Notes under the pieces: model-generated
The model's database searches: none
What the model was told of the DNA's origin: nothing
Seen by the model: the letters and a program-made list of their open reading frames with translations, nothing else
In this document: in pieces, positions 8,140 to 16,268 of the stretch
Position numbering within the stretch: the stretch's first letter is position 1
Layout: the number at the start of each line of letters is the position of its first letter
Position numbers and translations under genes: made by a program
Assembly: GCA_964626735.1 (NCBI GenBank)
Contig: CAZVIJ010000010.1
Span: 1 to 40,949, forward strand
Direction of reading: 5' to 3'
Source: CAZVIJ01 sp964626735
GTDB lineage: Bacteria; Patescibacteriota; Dojkabacteria; JAOAGR01
Length of the DNA: 40,949 nucleotides

Positions 8140-9270
8140 TCACACCGATTTGGGTATTCGGAGTGCTACCGTCGTCCCCTTGCCGACAACGCTCTCGATA
8201 GCCACCATCCCGTTCATTTCTTGTACAACTTGCTTGACTACAGAAAGCCCGAGCCCTTCTCCGGTTGAGGCCTCGTGAGCATTCTTTCCCCGATAAAATC
8301 GATCGAAAACATGCTCTAAGTCGCTTTCGGGTATTCCTATCCCCTCATCACTGACCGTAATCGTCACACCGTTTCGAACCGTGACCGCTATATTCTTTCC
8401 AGTAGAGGTGTATTTCACTGCATTTTCCAAAACGTTTTTGAACATCAAAAGAAACCGGTTCCTACTTCCTTTCACGCATACGCGTTCATTTCCTTCGACA
8501 TGAATTGAAACATGCTTCTCTACAGCGAGCGGAAGCAGTCCCTCGATACACTCATCTACCACTTCCAGTACATCGAAAACCTCTACCTCCCCCACGCCCG
8601 CATGCCCATTGATTGCCGTAATGTTTATGCTCATTCGCGCCAGCTTGTCGTTGAGCCGTTCAACGGTATCGATCAGCGCACGGTATTCTTCTATTGTCGG
8701 ACTGTTCTTTTCTCTGAACACTTGAATAGATGTCTTCATGGCGGCAATAGGAGTTTTAAGCTCATGCGACGCATCTTGCATGAATTGTTCTTGGACTTTC
8801 ATCAAGCCATCGACTTGATCAAGCAATTTGTTAAATGCCGAAGCGAGGTCCTCGATTTCTCTCGATGACCGTTTTACCGTAAGCCGTTTGGTTAGCGTAT
8901 CGTTACCAACGGCTTGCAAGCCTACGACAAGCATCTCGATCGGGGCGACCAGATACGACGATACCGCGTATGCAACAAGCGCAGACAGGATGAACGTTGG
9001 CGGCAGAACGTATTTCAGGGTTTGCGCAAAGCGCTCGGTCCGTTTCTCGTTGGTAATAGCAGCCGTCTGTGAAGATTGAAGATCCTTCTGCAGACGTTCG
9101 ACTAATTTATCGTTCTGATTCTTTCGGATTAGCCTCGCGATCTCTTGGGAGCTGATAGGTTTCCTGCTCACGAGTATATCAGCCGTATACACAACCGCCG
9201 CAAACGCACTTACCACGACGATGAGGGTTATGCTGAACAGAACGGTAAACTTTAGCTTAAGCGTTCTCAT
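8140..9270 (-). CDS. Sensor histidine kinase with HAMP domain
   Basis: Membrane sensor kinase. Two membrane helices (about 8-30 and 90-108) flank an extracytoplasmic loop of about 60 residues, followed by a HAMP linker (about 108-162), the DHp domain with phospho-accepting His169 in DASHELKTP, and the HATPase domain with N box (NAVKY), G1 (DEGIGIP), F box (DRFYRG) and G2 (GEGLGL). All catalytic boxes look intact. The gene follows the response regulator with a four-base ATGA overlap, so the two are co-translated partners. The short extracytoplasmic loop could sense an envelope signal; its identity is unknown. Confidence 0.93.
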   Translation of the reverse strand: MRTLKLKFTVLFSITLIVVVSAFAAVVYTADILVSRKPISSQEIARLIRKNQNDKLVERLQKDLQSSQTAAITNEKRTERFAQTLKYVLPPTFILSALVAYAVSSYLVAPIEMLVVGLQAVGNDTLTKRLTVKRSSREIEDLASAFNKLLDQVDGLMKVQEQFMQDASHELKTPIAAMKTSIQVFREKNSPTIEEYRALIDTVERLNDKLARMSINITAINGHAGVGEVEVFDVLEVVDECIEGLLPLAVEKHVSIHVEGNERVCVKGSRNRFLLMFKNVLENAVKYTSTGKNIAVTVRNGVTITVSDEGIGIPESDLEHVFDRFYRGKNAHEASTGEGLGLSVVKQVVQEMNGMVAIESVVGKGTTVALRIPKSV

Positions 9271-9932
9271 GTGCCGATAGTATACCCGATTCCCGGCAAC
9301 GTCCTGATTATCGTGAAATTCTCGTCGCCGAGCTTCTTCCTGAGATTCTTAATATGTGTTCTTATCGTCGATTCCACAAGGTCAGCGGAGTCGTCCCAAA
9401 GATGGTCGATCAGCTCGCCGGGGGTCACTACGAATCCCGCATTCCTTATCATATATTCAAGTATCCTGAATTCAGCCTTCGTCAAAAACACTTCGTTTCC
9501 ACGGCTCGTAACTTTGTACGCCTTGGGCTGCAGCTCGATGTCGGCAACTTTCAGTATGGTATCGGAATTCGATTTCGTGCGGCGTATGAGTGCGTCGATA
9601 CGGGCAGACAATTCGAGAAAATCTAACGGTTTAGTCATATAGTCATCGAACCCGCTTCGTAATCCTTTGACTTTGTCCTTGAGCTCTCCGCGTGCGGTGA
9701 GCGCCAATACGGGGACGTTTCCACGATTCATCCTCATGAACCTCAGTACTTCAAAGCCGTCGATATCCGGTAACCCGATATCGAGGATGATTGCATCGTA
9801 TTCCTGTACGGTACCGAGCTGTACTGCAGTACGCCCGTCGTGCGCAGCTTCCACTTCGAATCCTTTACCGGCCAGCCCCTGCGCCAACGCTTCGCGCAAG
9901 TCTTCGTTATCTTCGACGACAAGGAGTTTCAT
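9267..9932 (-). CDS. OmpR/PhoB-family response regulator
   Basis: Two-domain transcription factor: a receiver with acidic pocket Glu7/Asp8, phospho-acceptor Asp51 in IILDIGLPD, Thr/Ala in LALTAR and Lys in TKPLD, then a C-terminal winged helix (about 125-221, including RTHIKNLRKKLGD and IIRTLPGIGYTI). It is the first gene of the pair with the histidine kinase. A TATAAT sits six bases before the ATG on this strand, so the mRNA probably begins at or next to the start codon. A likely target is the LPXTG-sortase operon just downstream, where a tandem direct repeat is found. Confidence 0.93.
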   Translation of the reverse strand: MKLLVVEDNEDLREALAQGLAGKGFEVEAAHDGRTAVQLGTVQEYDAIILDIGLPDIDGFEVLRFMRMNRGNVPVLALTARGELKDKVKGLRSGFDDYMTKPLDFLELSARIDALIRRTKSNSDTILKVADIELQPKAYKVTSRGNEVFLTKAEFRILEYMIRNAGFVVTPGELIDHLWDDSADLVESTIRTHIKNLRKKLGDENFTIIRTLPGIGYTIGT

Positions 9933-9938
9933 GTCCCG

Positions 9939-9944
9939 ATTATA
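9939..9944 (-). promoter_or_regulatory. -10 element next to the response-regulator start codon
   Basis: A perfect TATAAT reads on the minus strand at 9944-9939, and only six bases separate it from the ATG at 9932. No good -35 is seen. The spacing predicts a leaderless transcript. Confidence 0.45.
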
Positions 9945-10190
9945 CTCCGTCGACTGTGTAGTTTTCGTGGAGATACCTGCCGCAACGTAAACATTGCGGT
10001 CGCGAGCCGTATCTGTTAGTATGTCCCAGTTTATGGAGATCGTTTCGTTCGATGCAATGAAGTCCTTTACTAAACGTGCTTTCGCACGTTAATCATTCAT
10101 TTCCCAAAAAATATCATTTTAAGGTAATATCCAATACAATCAGCGTGAAGCTGTATGGTATAGGATCTGATACCAATCAAGAAAAGCAAA

Positions 10191-12407
10191 ATGGCTACAT
10201 TAAAAGAATTAAGAAACTCCAGACTGGAAAAACTGAATGCGCTCAAGAAGAAGGGAATCGATCCCTATCCCGCGAGATCGACAAAGAATATTACCAATGC
10301 GGAAATAACCGCCAATTTCGAGGAACTCGAGAGCAAGGACGTCGTTGTCGCCGGAAGAGCCCTATCCATCCGCGAGCACGGCAAGTTAGCGTTTATCGAT
10401 CTAAAGGATCATACCGGCAAGGTACAGCTCTACATAAAATCCGACAGCCTCAATAGCGCAAATTACGACCAGAGCGAATTGAATTTCAAGGACCTTCAGC
10501 TTCTCGACGCCGGCGACTTTGTCGAAGCACGCGGGACGGTTACCAAACCCAAGCGCGGTGAGATCTCAATCGAAGTCTACAAGCTGCGGCTGCTCACCAA
10601 GACTATCCGGCCGCTTCCGGATATGTGGGAAGGCCTTAAGGACAAGGAAACAAGGCTTCGAAGGCGATACCTCGACACCACGATAAACGACGATGTCTAC
10701 CGCAGGTTCGAACGGCGAGCGAAGTTCTGGGAAGTGCACCGCGATTTCTTCAAATCCAACGGATTTCTGGAAATGAACATTCCGGTCCTCGAGTCGGTAA
10801 CCGGCGGAGCAGACGCGAATCCTTTCGTGACGCATATGGATTCAATTAACCAAGATTTCTATCTGAGGATTTCGCAAGAGCTTTTCTTGAAGCGTCTTAT
10901 CGGCGGAGGCTATCCGAAAGTCTATGAGATCGGCCCCCGATTCAGGAATGAAGGCCTCTCTGACGAGCACCTTCCCGAACACATAGCGATGGAGTTTTAT
11001 TGGGCGTACGCTGACTACAACGAAGGACGGAAGTTTATCGAGGAGCTTTACCGAAGCATTATCAAGAACGTTTACGGCAAGGAACAGTTCAATATCCGCG
11101 GATTCGACGTCGACTTCTCGAAAGATTGGGACCTTATGGATTTCACCCAGATCATCAAGGAGCGGTTCGGCATTAACGTCTTCACAACCAACCTCGACGA
11201 GATCAAGAATTTGCTTGTAAAGAACAAGGTAAAGGTTGAACCAGGTCTCAATATCCCGCGCGGCATCGATACGCTGTGGAAAATTATCCGCAAGACGATT
11301 GCAGGCCCGGTTTTCCTGGTCAATGTACCGAAGTTCCTTTCTCCGCTTGCGAAGTCGAATCCCGACGTGCCGGAAATAACAGAACGCTTCCAGCCTATCA
11401 TTGCCGGATCCGAACTTGGCAACGGTTGGTCGGAGCTTAACGACCCGCTCGATCAGCTCGAACGGTTTATGGAGCAGCAGCGTATGAGAGATGCGGGCGA
11501 CGCTGAGGCGCAAATGCTCGATATCGATTTCGTGGAGATGCTCGAGTACGGAATGCCGCCGACATTCGGATACGGGCATACCGAACGCGTCTTCTGGTTC
11601 CTCGAGGACGTACCGGCGCGCGAGGGAGTTCCGTTCCCGCAACTCAGGCACGAGGTTGACGATGTTACGAAAAGCATCTATCCGGAAATATATTCCCATG
11701 AAGACGAAGGCAACTCCGAAGTGCATGAGGGCAAGGATTTCGCGATCAGCTCCAAGCTGAGGAAGGAAATTCCCAGCATCTCGGCTGGATTTGCCATCAT
11801 CAAGGGCGTGAAAATCGAGAAGGAGAATCCCGAGCTCGAAGCCGAGAAATCGGAGCTGCTGAAAAGCCTCGAGAATCTTACCAATGCCGATATCGATTCT
11901 TTTCCTGAAATCCAAAGCTACCGTAAGCTTTATAAAACGATGGGGGTCGATTGGCATTCGAGAAGACCGAGCCCCGAAGCGCTCCTCAGGAGGATCGCGC
12001 AGAAGAAAGGTTTGTATACCATCAATACCTGCGTCGACGCGTACAATACGGTCGTCATCAGGAACCACGTAAGTATCGGCGCTTTCGACTACAACAAGGT
12101 CGTATTCCCGACTATGCTCCGGTACGCTAATGAAGGGGACGAGATCACGCTCATCGGTGAAGATAAGCCGACGAAAATTTCCGCCAGGGAAATTTGCTAC
12201 TTCGACGACAAGGGTGCATTCAACCTAGACTTCAACTACCGCGACTCCGATCGCACGAAGGTTACGCTCGAGACAACCGATTTGATGATTAACGTCGACG
12301 GCGTGAACGACATTTCGAAGGAACAAGTTGCACAAGTTCTCGATGAGACGATCGCCATCATCCTTAAGTATTGCGGCGGTGAAGTGGTCGAAAAGTATGT
12401 AGCCTAA
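10191..12407 (+). CDS. lysS: Lysyl-tRNA synthetase (class II) fused to a B3/4-like domain
   Basis: Charges tRNA-Lys with lysine. The first 500 residues are a class II LysRS: an OB-fold anticodon-binding domain (about 50-150), motif 2 in FRNEGLSDEHLPEH, and motif 3 in YGMPPTFGYGHTER with Arg466. Motif 3 departs from the usual GxGIDR form. Usual bacterial LysRS is about 500 residues; this one is 738. The extra C-terminus (about 510-738) resembles the solo B3/4 domain of the PheRS beta chain (COG3382 type): an INTCVDAYN-like core, VSIGAFDYNKV, and a closing RDSDRTKVT segment. Such domains bind or edit charged tRNA. No clear Shine-Dalgarno sequence precedes the ATG. A perfect hairpin surrounds the stop codon. 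Confidence 0.93.
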   Translation: MATLKELRNSRLEKLNALKKKGIDPYPARSTKNITNAEITANFEELESKDVVVAGRALSIREHGKLAFIDLKDHTGKVQLYIKSDSLNSANYDQSELNFKDLQLLDAGDFVEARGTVTKPKRGEISIEVYKLRLLTKTIRPLPDMWEGLKDKETRLRRRYLDTTINDDVYRRFERRAKFWEVHRDFFKSNGFLEMNIPVLESVTGGADANPFVTHMDSINQDFYLRISQELFLKRLIGGGYPKVYEIGPRFRNEGLSDEHLPEHIAMEFYWAYADYNEGRKFIEELYRSIIKNVYGKEQFNIRGFDVDFSKDWDLMDFTQIIKERFGINVFTTNLDEIKNLLVKNKVKVEPGLNIPRGIDTLWKIIRKTIAGPVFLVNVPKFLSPLAKSNPDVPEITERFQPIIAGSELGNGWSELNDPLDQLERFMEQQRMRDAGDAEAQMLDIDFVEMLEYGMPPTFGYGHTERVFWFLEDVPAREGVPFPQLRHEVDDVTKSIYPEIYSHEDEGNSEVHEGKDFAISSKLRKEIPSISAGFAIIKGVKIEKENPELEAEKSELLKSLENLTNADIDSFPEIQSYRKLYKTMGVDWHSRRPSPEALLRRIAQKKGLYTINTCVDAYNTVVIRNHVSIGAFDYNKVVFPTMLRYANEGDEITLIGEDKPTKISAREICYFDDKGAFNLDFNYRDSDRTKVTLETTDLMINVDGVNDISKEQVAQVLDETIAIILKYCGGEVVEKYVA

Positions 12408-12432
12408 TATAGGCTACATACTCTGTTTATTC
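12394..12432 (+). terminator. Hairpin around the lysS stop codon, probable terminator
   Basis: A perfect 13-bp stem (12394-12406 with 12410-12422) has a three-base ATA loop. The TAA stop at 12405-12407 lies at the loop. The tail CTGTTTATT is only moderately U-rich. The repeat is also symmetric enough to serve as a binding site. Confidence 0.6.
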
Positions 12433-12473
12433 CCATGGGGAATGAGTAAGCCGGCACTACTGTTAACAATATT

Positions 12474-12502
12474 TTGACACCATATTGCTTATAGCGTATA
12501 AT
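12474..12502 (+). promoter_or_regulatory. Consensus sigma-70-type promoter of rho
   Basis: TTGACA at 12474-12479 and TATAAT at 12497-12502 with an exact 17-base spacer: a full consensus match. The transcript should begin near 12509, leaving a leader of about 85 bases with no obvious Shine-Dalgarno sequence. The long leader could be a site of autoregulation, as known for rho in other bacteria. Confidence 0.9.
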
Positions 12503-12594
12503 ACTTTACATCCTTCTTCAGGTACCCTCTGTAAGAAATTTTCACTTAATAGAACTTATTGCTTGAATAAGAAAAATATCAAAGATAGCATTTC

Positions 12595-14376
12595 ATGAAC
12601 AAGAAAGAATTATCTTCCAAAACAGTTACAGAACTGAGAGCACTAGCTCAAGACCGAGGCATCTCGGGACTCAGCAAGAAGACGAAGGCCGATTTGGTCG
12701 AACTCCTTGCAGATGCGGACAATAACTCTGCTGTTTCGGCAGTTGTGGAGACTACTCCCGAGACCGTAGAAATTAAACATGAACCGACACCCGAAGTGTC
12801 GGCACTTATCCCCCAATCTGCTCCGGCCAGTTCTGCAACGCGTGAATCCGCACCCCAAAAGGATGCAGGTTCAGTAGACTCCGCTGCTTCAACTGCTACG
12901 GCAACGTTTCCGGGTGAAGAAAAAACGGCTCCCGTTGAAGAAAAGAAACAGCCTCAACCCCAAACTGATCCGCGACCGACCCAACAGGCTCCTCAGCAAT
13001 CTCAGCAAAACCAGCAAGGCGGTCAACAGGCTCAACCTCAACAAAGTCAGCCGAGCAATCAAAACAACCAAAACAACCAAAACAGCCAACAGAACCAGAA
13101 CAATCAGAATCAACAAAGAAATCGCCATAACCAACAGCGAAATCAACAACGGAACCGTCACGGCAACCAGCAAAATCAGCAAAGGAACAACCAAAGCCAG
13201 AACCAAATGCAGGACCGTGGCGAACAGGTACTTGCGGGCGAAGGTCAGGACTTGCGATTCAACAACGAAAGCACAGTCGAAGTATCCGGCATTCTCGAAG
13301 TTATGTCTGACGGCACGCATGGCGTCCTCCGTTCACCGAGGCTCATCGCAACCGACAAAGATACGTACATTTCTATATCCCAAGTAAAGAAGTTTCGCTT
13401 GCGAAAGGGCGATTTCATTACTGGCATCGCACGGCTCCCCAAGGAAAACGAGCGATACTTCTCCCTCCTCTGGATTAAAGACGTTAACGGCCTTCCAGTA
13501 GAAAAGATCCAAGACAGGCCGAACTTCGACGACCTCAAGCCGGTTTACCCCAATAAGCAAATCAAGCTAGAGATCGGCCAGTATCCGATTGCGAACCGCA
13601 TGATCGATCTGCTCGCTCCTATAGGATTCGGGCAACGTAGTATGATCGTCGCGCAGCCGAAGTCAGGCAAAACGTACTTGCTGAAAGATATCGCGAAGGG
13701 TATCAACGAGAACTATCCAGATGTTCAACTGATCGTCGTCCTTATCGGCGAGCGGCCTGAGGAAGTCACCGATATCGAGCGATCCGTAAACGGAATTGTC
13801 TATGCGTCAAACTTCGACGAAGATCCGCGATCGCAGGTTGCGGTTGCCGAGCTTTCACTGGAACGGGCAAAGAGGCTCGTCGAGCTCGGACAGGATGTCA
13901 TCATCCTCATGGACTCCCTTACCCGCCTTGCCCGCGCGTATAACGTCGCTCTCCCCGCATCGGGAAGAACGCTTTCCGGAGGTCTTGATCCCGTCTCCCT
14001 CTACCCATCGAAGCGATTCTTCGGTGCGGCGAGAAATTTCGAGAACGGCGCATCGTTGACGATAGTCGCAACCGCATTGGTCGATACGGGATCGAAGATG
14101 GACGAGGTTATTTTCGAAGAGTTCAAGGGAACCGGCAACATGGAACTCCACCTCGACCGGAGAATGAGCAACAAGCGGGTATTCCCCGCAATCGATACGC
14201 TCAGCTCGGGTACGAGAAATGAGGAGCTCCTCCTCGGTACCGAACAGCTCCAGAATTCTTGGAAGATCCGTAGAATGCTTGAAGGAATCGGTCAGGACGG
14301 CAATGAGGCAATTATTGACCGCATGAAATCGACCAAAACAAACGAAGACTTCCTCCAAACGCTTCACCAGTATTAA
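12595..14376 (+). CDS. rho: Transcription termination factor Rho with Q/N-rich insertion
   Basis: Hexameric RNA-dependent ATPase that ends transcription. Order: Rho_N/SAP-like helices (1-40), a Pro/Glu/Ser linker, a Q/N-rich tract (about 118-206) with several Arg/His, a cold-shock-like RNA-binding domain (about 225-305, LRSPRLIATDKDTYIS), then the ATPase with Walker A AQPKSGKT (353-360), GERPEEV, Walker B VIILMDSLTRLARAYN and the Q/R-loop segment SGGLDPVSLYPSKRFFGAARN. Typical Rho is about 420 residues; the extra length is the low-complexity part. Insertions at this site occur in other phyla, and a prion-like one is described in Clostridium botulinum Rho. The gene has its own strong promoter and an intrinsic terminator. 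Confidence 0.97.
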   Translation: MNKKELSSKTVTELRALAQDRGISGLSKKTKADLVELLADADNNSAVSAVVETTPETVEIKHEPTPEVSALIPQSAPASSATRESAPQKDAGSVDSAASTATATFPGEEKTAPVEEKKQPQPQTDPRPTQQAPQQSQQNQQGGQQAQPQQSQPSNQNNQNNQNSQQNQNNQNQQRNRHNQQRNQQRNRHGNQQNQQRNNQSQNQMQDRGEQVLAGEGQDLRFNNESTVEVSGILEVMSDGTHGVLRSPRLIATDKDTYISISQVKKFRLRKGDFITGIARLPKENERYFSLLWIKDVNGLPVEKIQDRPNFDDLKPVYPNKQIKLEIGQYPIANRMIDLLAPIGFGQRSMIVAQPKSGKTYLLKDIAKGINENYPDVQLIVVLIGERPEEVTDIERSVNGIVYASNFDEDPRSQVAVAELSLERAKRLVELGQDVIILMDSLTRLARAYNVALPASGRTLSGGLDPVSLYPSKRFFGAARNFENGASLTIVATALVDTGSKMDEVIFEEFKGTGNMELHLDRRMSNKRVFPAIDTLSSGTRNEELLLGTEQLQNSWKIRRMLEGIGQDGNEAIIDRMKSTKTNEDFLQTLHQY

Positions 14377-14385
14377 TACCTTTTA

Positions 14386-14413
14386 GCCCCGCCATGATGG
14401 CGGGGCTTTTTTT
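14386..14413 (+). terminator. Intrinsic terminator of rho
   Basis: A perfect 10-bp GC-rich stem (14386-14395 with 14397-14406) is followed directly by seven T. It begins ten bases after the rho stop codon. Confidence 0.93.
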
Positions 14414-14459
14414 AGTCACCATTCGCTCATGGATGAGTAAAGCCACTTTAGCTCGCTCG

Positions 14460-14468
14460 TGATAAAAT
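14460..14468 (+). promoter_or_regulatory. Extended -10 next to the start of the 14478 gene
   Basis: TGA plus TAAAAT (14460-14468) forms an extended -10, nine bases before the ATG. The predicted start of transcription falls two or three bases before the start codon. Confidence 0.45.
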
Positions 14469-14477
14469 CCCGTACTT

Positions 14478-15173
14478 ATGTTGGACAAGACCGAGTTTTA
14501 TCCGCTCCAAGAACCATTGAGAATGAGACGGCCTTTCATCGCCGGCGTCGATGATACGCACGAGATCGCGAACCAAACCACCCATGCGCTTTTCGGCGAG
14601 TTCGCCTTCCCGCTCAAGACACTGACGGTTCCCGTTCTGTTCGGTTCTATCTGGGGTAAGGGCTTCGACAGAAGGTCGCTTCATGAAATCGGAAGCAGCT
14701 TGGTAACTCCAGGTTTGATAGACCGAATCGTTGGGCACTTCAGCTATCCTTTGGATATGCTGGACGTGGATGCCGGCCGATTCAGGGATATAGTAGGCGT
14801 TTCGGGCAATGGAGTATCCAAACGAAGTGCAGCACCATCCTACAACCGCTCCAGCGCGACGGTCTTCTTTTCCCTTCCCGACGAGTGCTTGGAAATTGCC
14901 GACGTGAATAGCTATACTCCCGGGAAGCTGACCTGCTTCTACCATTATCGTCCCGAGCACGAGCTCCAATGGATCTTGTTCGGCCAGGATCTTTCTCGCC
15001 AGGTAATCGACACGCAGCGCGACCTGATAGCGGACGGCGTGTACGTACCTCGGCCGTATCTGCTTGCCTCGGGGTTTCTCATCTACATGCTGCTTTCCGG
15101 ATCGACTTGGGACGAGGTACGGCAATCCCTTCGTGTCGGCCTTTCTATCGGCGACCAGGAGCCGACCAGGTAG
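14478..15173 (+). CDS. Orphan protein of unknown function
   Basis: I do not recognise a family. The 231-residue product has no signal peptide. One moderately hydrophobic stretch (PYLLASGFLIYMLLSG, about 195-210) is more likely a buried helix than a membrane anchor. It is rich in aromatic and charged residues and looks like a folded cytoplasmic protein. The start at 14478 fits the adjacent -10 element. It lies between rho and sodA; the rho terminator separates it from rho, and 53 bases separate it from sodA, which has its own ribosome binding site, so read-through is possible. Confidence 0.65.
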   Translation: MLDKTEFYPLQEPLRMRRPFIAGVDDTHEIANQTTHALFGEFAFPLKTLTVPVLFGSIWGKGFDRRSLHEIGSSLVTPGLIDRIVGHFSYPLDMLDVDAGRFRDIVGVSGNGVSKRSAAPSYNRSSATVFFSLPDECLEIADVNSYTPGKLTCFYHYRPEHELQWILFGQDLSRQVIDTQRDLIADGVYVPRPYLLASGFLIYMLLSGSTWDEVRQSLRVGLSIGDQEPTR

Positions 15174-15215
15174 AACAGTTCCGCTAATCTGTAACTTCTG
15201 TTAACCTTAAGATGT

Positions 15216-15221
15216 AGGAGG
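15216..15221 (+). promoter_or_regulatory. Strong Shine-Dalgarno of sodA
   Basis: AGGAGG ends five bases before the ATG at 15227. It is the clearest ribosome binding site in the window and stands out because most genes here lack one. Confidence 0.85.
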
Positions 15222-15226
15222 AATAA

Positions 15227-15841
15227 ATGTTTACACTACCAGAATTACCATATTCATTTAACGCACTTGAACCTTATATCGACGCTTTGACGATGGAAAT
15301 CCATCACGATAAGCATCACGCGGCATATGTCACGAAGCTTAACGAGGCCCTGGAAAAGCATCCAGAACTCGGCGATCGTTCGCTTGATGACTTGCTGACG
15401 AATACGCAAGGACTTCCCGAAGATGTCAGAACGGCAATCCGGAACAACGGAGGCGGCCATTGGAACCATAGCTTTTTTTGGGAACAGCTGACCGGCGAGC
15501 GCGTCGACGGCTCGCAGCTTTCCAAGTTGGCCGATGCCATCAACAAGTATTTCGGCGATTACGAATCTTTCAAGACGGAGTTCGCGAAAGCCGGGATGGC
15601 ACGATTCGGGTCAGGCTGGGTATGGCTCGTCCAAAAGGAAGACGGTTCGCTCGAAATTGTCACTACCCCCAATCAAGACAATCCGCTTATGGATGTGGCG
15701 GAAAAAAAGGGGAAGCCCATTTTCGGAGTTGACGTGTGGGAACATGCATACTACCTCAATTACCAGAACAGGAGACAGGAATATCTCGATACCATTTGGA
15801 ATGTCGTCAACTGGAACAAAGTCGAAGAACGTATGAACTAA
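15227..15841 (+). CDS. sodA: Superoxide dismutase, Mn-type of the Fe/Mn family
   Basis: Converts superoxide to hydrogen peroxide and oxygen. The four metal ligands are His26 (EIHHDKHH), His81 (HWNHSFFW), Asp169 and His173 (DVWEHAYYL). The GGGHWNH context and Gln150 in NQDNPL correspond to the Gly pair and Gln146 that mark manganese enzymes, so Mn preference is likely, though not certain in this family. Length 204 is standard, and the sequence can be aligned by eye with E. coli MnSOD over its whole length. No signal peptide is present, so it acts in the cytoplasm. Translation should be efficient because of the strong ribosome binding site. Confidence 0.96.
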   Translation: MFTLPELPYSFNALEPYIDALTMEIHHDKHHAAYVTKLNEALEKHPELGDRSLDDLLTNTQGLPEDVRTAIRNNGGGHWNHSFFWEQLTGERVDGSQLSKLADAINKYFGDYESFKTEFAKAGMARFGSGWVWLVQKEDGSLEIVTTPNQDNPLMDVAEKKGKPIFGVDVWEHAYYLNYQNRRQEYLDTIWNVVNWNKVEERMN

Positions 15842-15858
15842 GACGCTTTCGATAATTC

Positions 15859-15894
15859 AATAACTGCCCATTTGTTTTGGGCAGTTATTTTGTG
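15859..15894 (+). terminator. Intrinsic terminator of sodA
   Basis: A 12-bp stem (15859-15870 with 15878-15889), seven-base loop and a short T-rich tail follow 17 bases after the stop codon. Confidence 0.85.
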
Positions 15895-15906
15895 TGATGT
15901 AAATAA

Positions 15907-15935
15907 TTGACTTGTCTGCCCTCTTTACATATTCT
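15907..15935 (+). promoter_or_regulatory. Promoter of the small membrane protein gene
   Basis: TTGACT (15907-15912) and TATTCT (15930-15935) with a 17-base spacer. Predicted start near 15942, followed by an AAGGAT-like ribosome binding site and the ATG at 15956. Confidence 0.5.
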
Positions 15936-15955
15936 CAATATCAAGGATATATCGT

Positions 15956-16264
15956 ATGACCTTCAATACACTAAAACGTGCGATCTCAACAACCCTCAAA
16001 TTGATATATACCATAGCTTTTTTGGGAGCATTCACGCTCAGCTTCACGCAACACTACCGATCACAAGGCCAAACGATGGCCTTTTTCTCTTCCGTCTCCC
16101 GAGCAGCGGATAGGGATTCTCTCGCGCAGCCGCGGCCAGATACGTCGGTAGACAAATCGCTGAGCGGCGTGAAGGGTTATAGTTTGCTTGCCGTCTTCTT
16201 AGCAGCCGCAGGCGCGTTCCCGCTTTCGCGAAAACTTACCCGAAGACTCGATAAGTACGATTGA
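15956..16264 (+). CDS. Small membrane protein, unknown function
   Basis: A 102-residue product with two hydrophobic segments (about 12-30 and 76-91) around a polar loop of about 45 residues rich in Ser, Arg and Asp, and a basic end (SRKLTRRLDKYD). Two membrane passes with both ends inside are likely. A promoter and a weak ribosome binding site lie upstream, which supports this frame over the overlapping TTG-initiated frame at 15907. It stands alone after sodA and converges with the next minus-strand gene, 4 bases away. No family is recognised. Confidence 0.6.
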   Translation: MTFNTLKRAISTTLKLIYTIAFLGAFTLSFTQHYRSQGQTMAFFSSVSRAADRDSLAQPRPDTSVDKSLSGVKGYSLLAVFLAAAGAFPLSRKLTRRLDKYD

Positions 16265-16268
16265 GACG

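Noticed and set aside
8130..8143. GTGAC-ATGC-GTCAC dyad at the end of the histidine kinase gene
   Set aside because: Only five base pairs, partly inside the coding sequence, with no tail for a terminator; chance cannot be excluded.
10842..12068. 408-codon open frame antisense to lysS
   Set aside because: Same explanation: it mirrors the lysS codons, with no start signal and no recognisable protein pattern.
12889..13387. Frames on both strands across the Q/N tract of rho
   Set aside because: Low-complexity CAA/AAC repeats keep several frames open; only the Rho frame gives a known protein.
15907..16113. TTG-initiated frame overlapping the small membrane protein
   Set aside because: Its first codon is inside the likely -35 element and its product has no plausible structure; the 15956 frame has a promoter, leader and two membrane helices.
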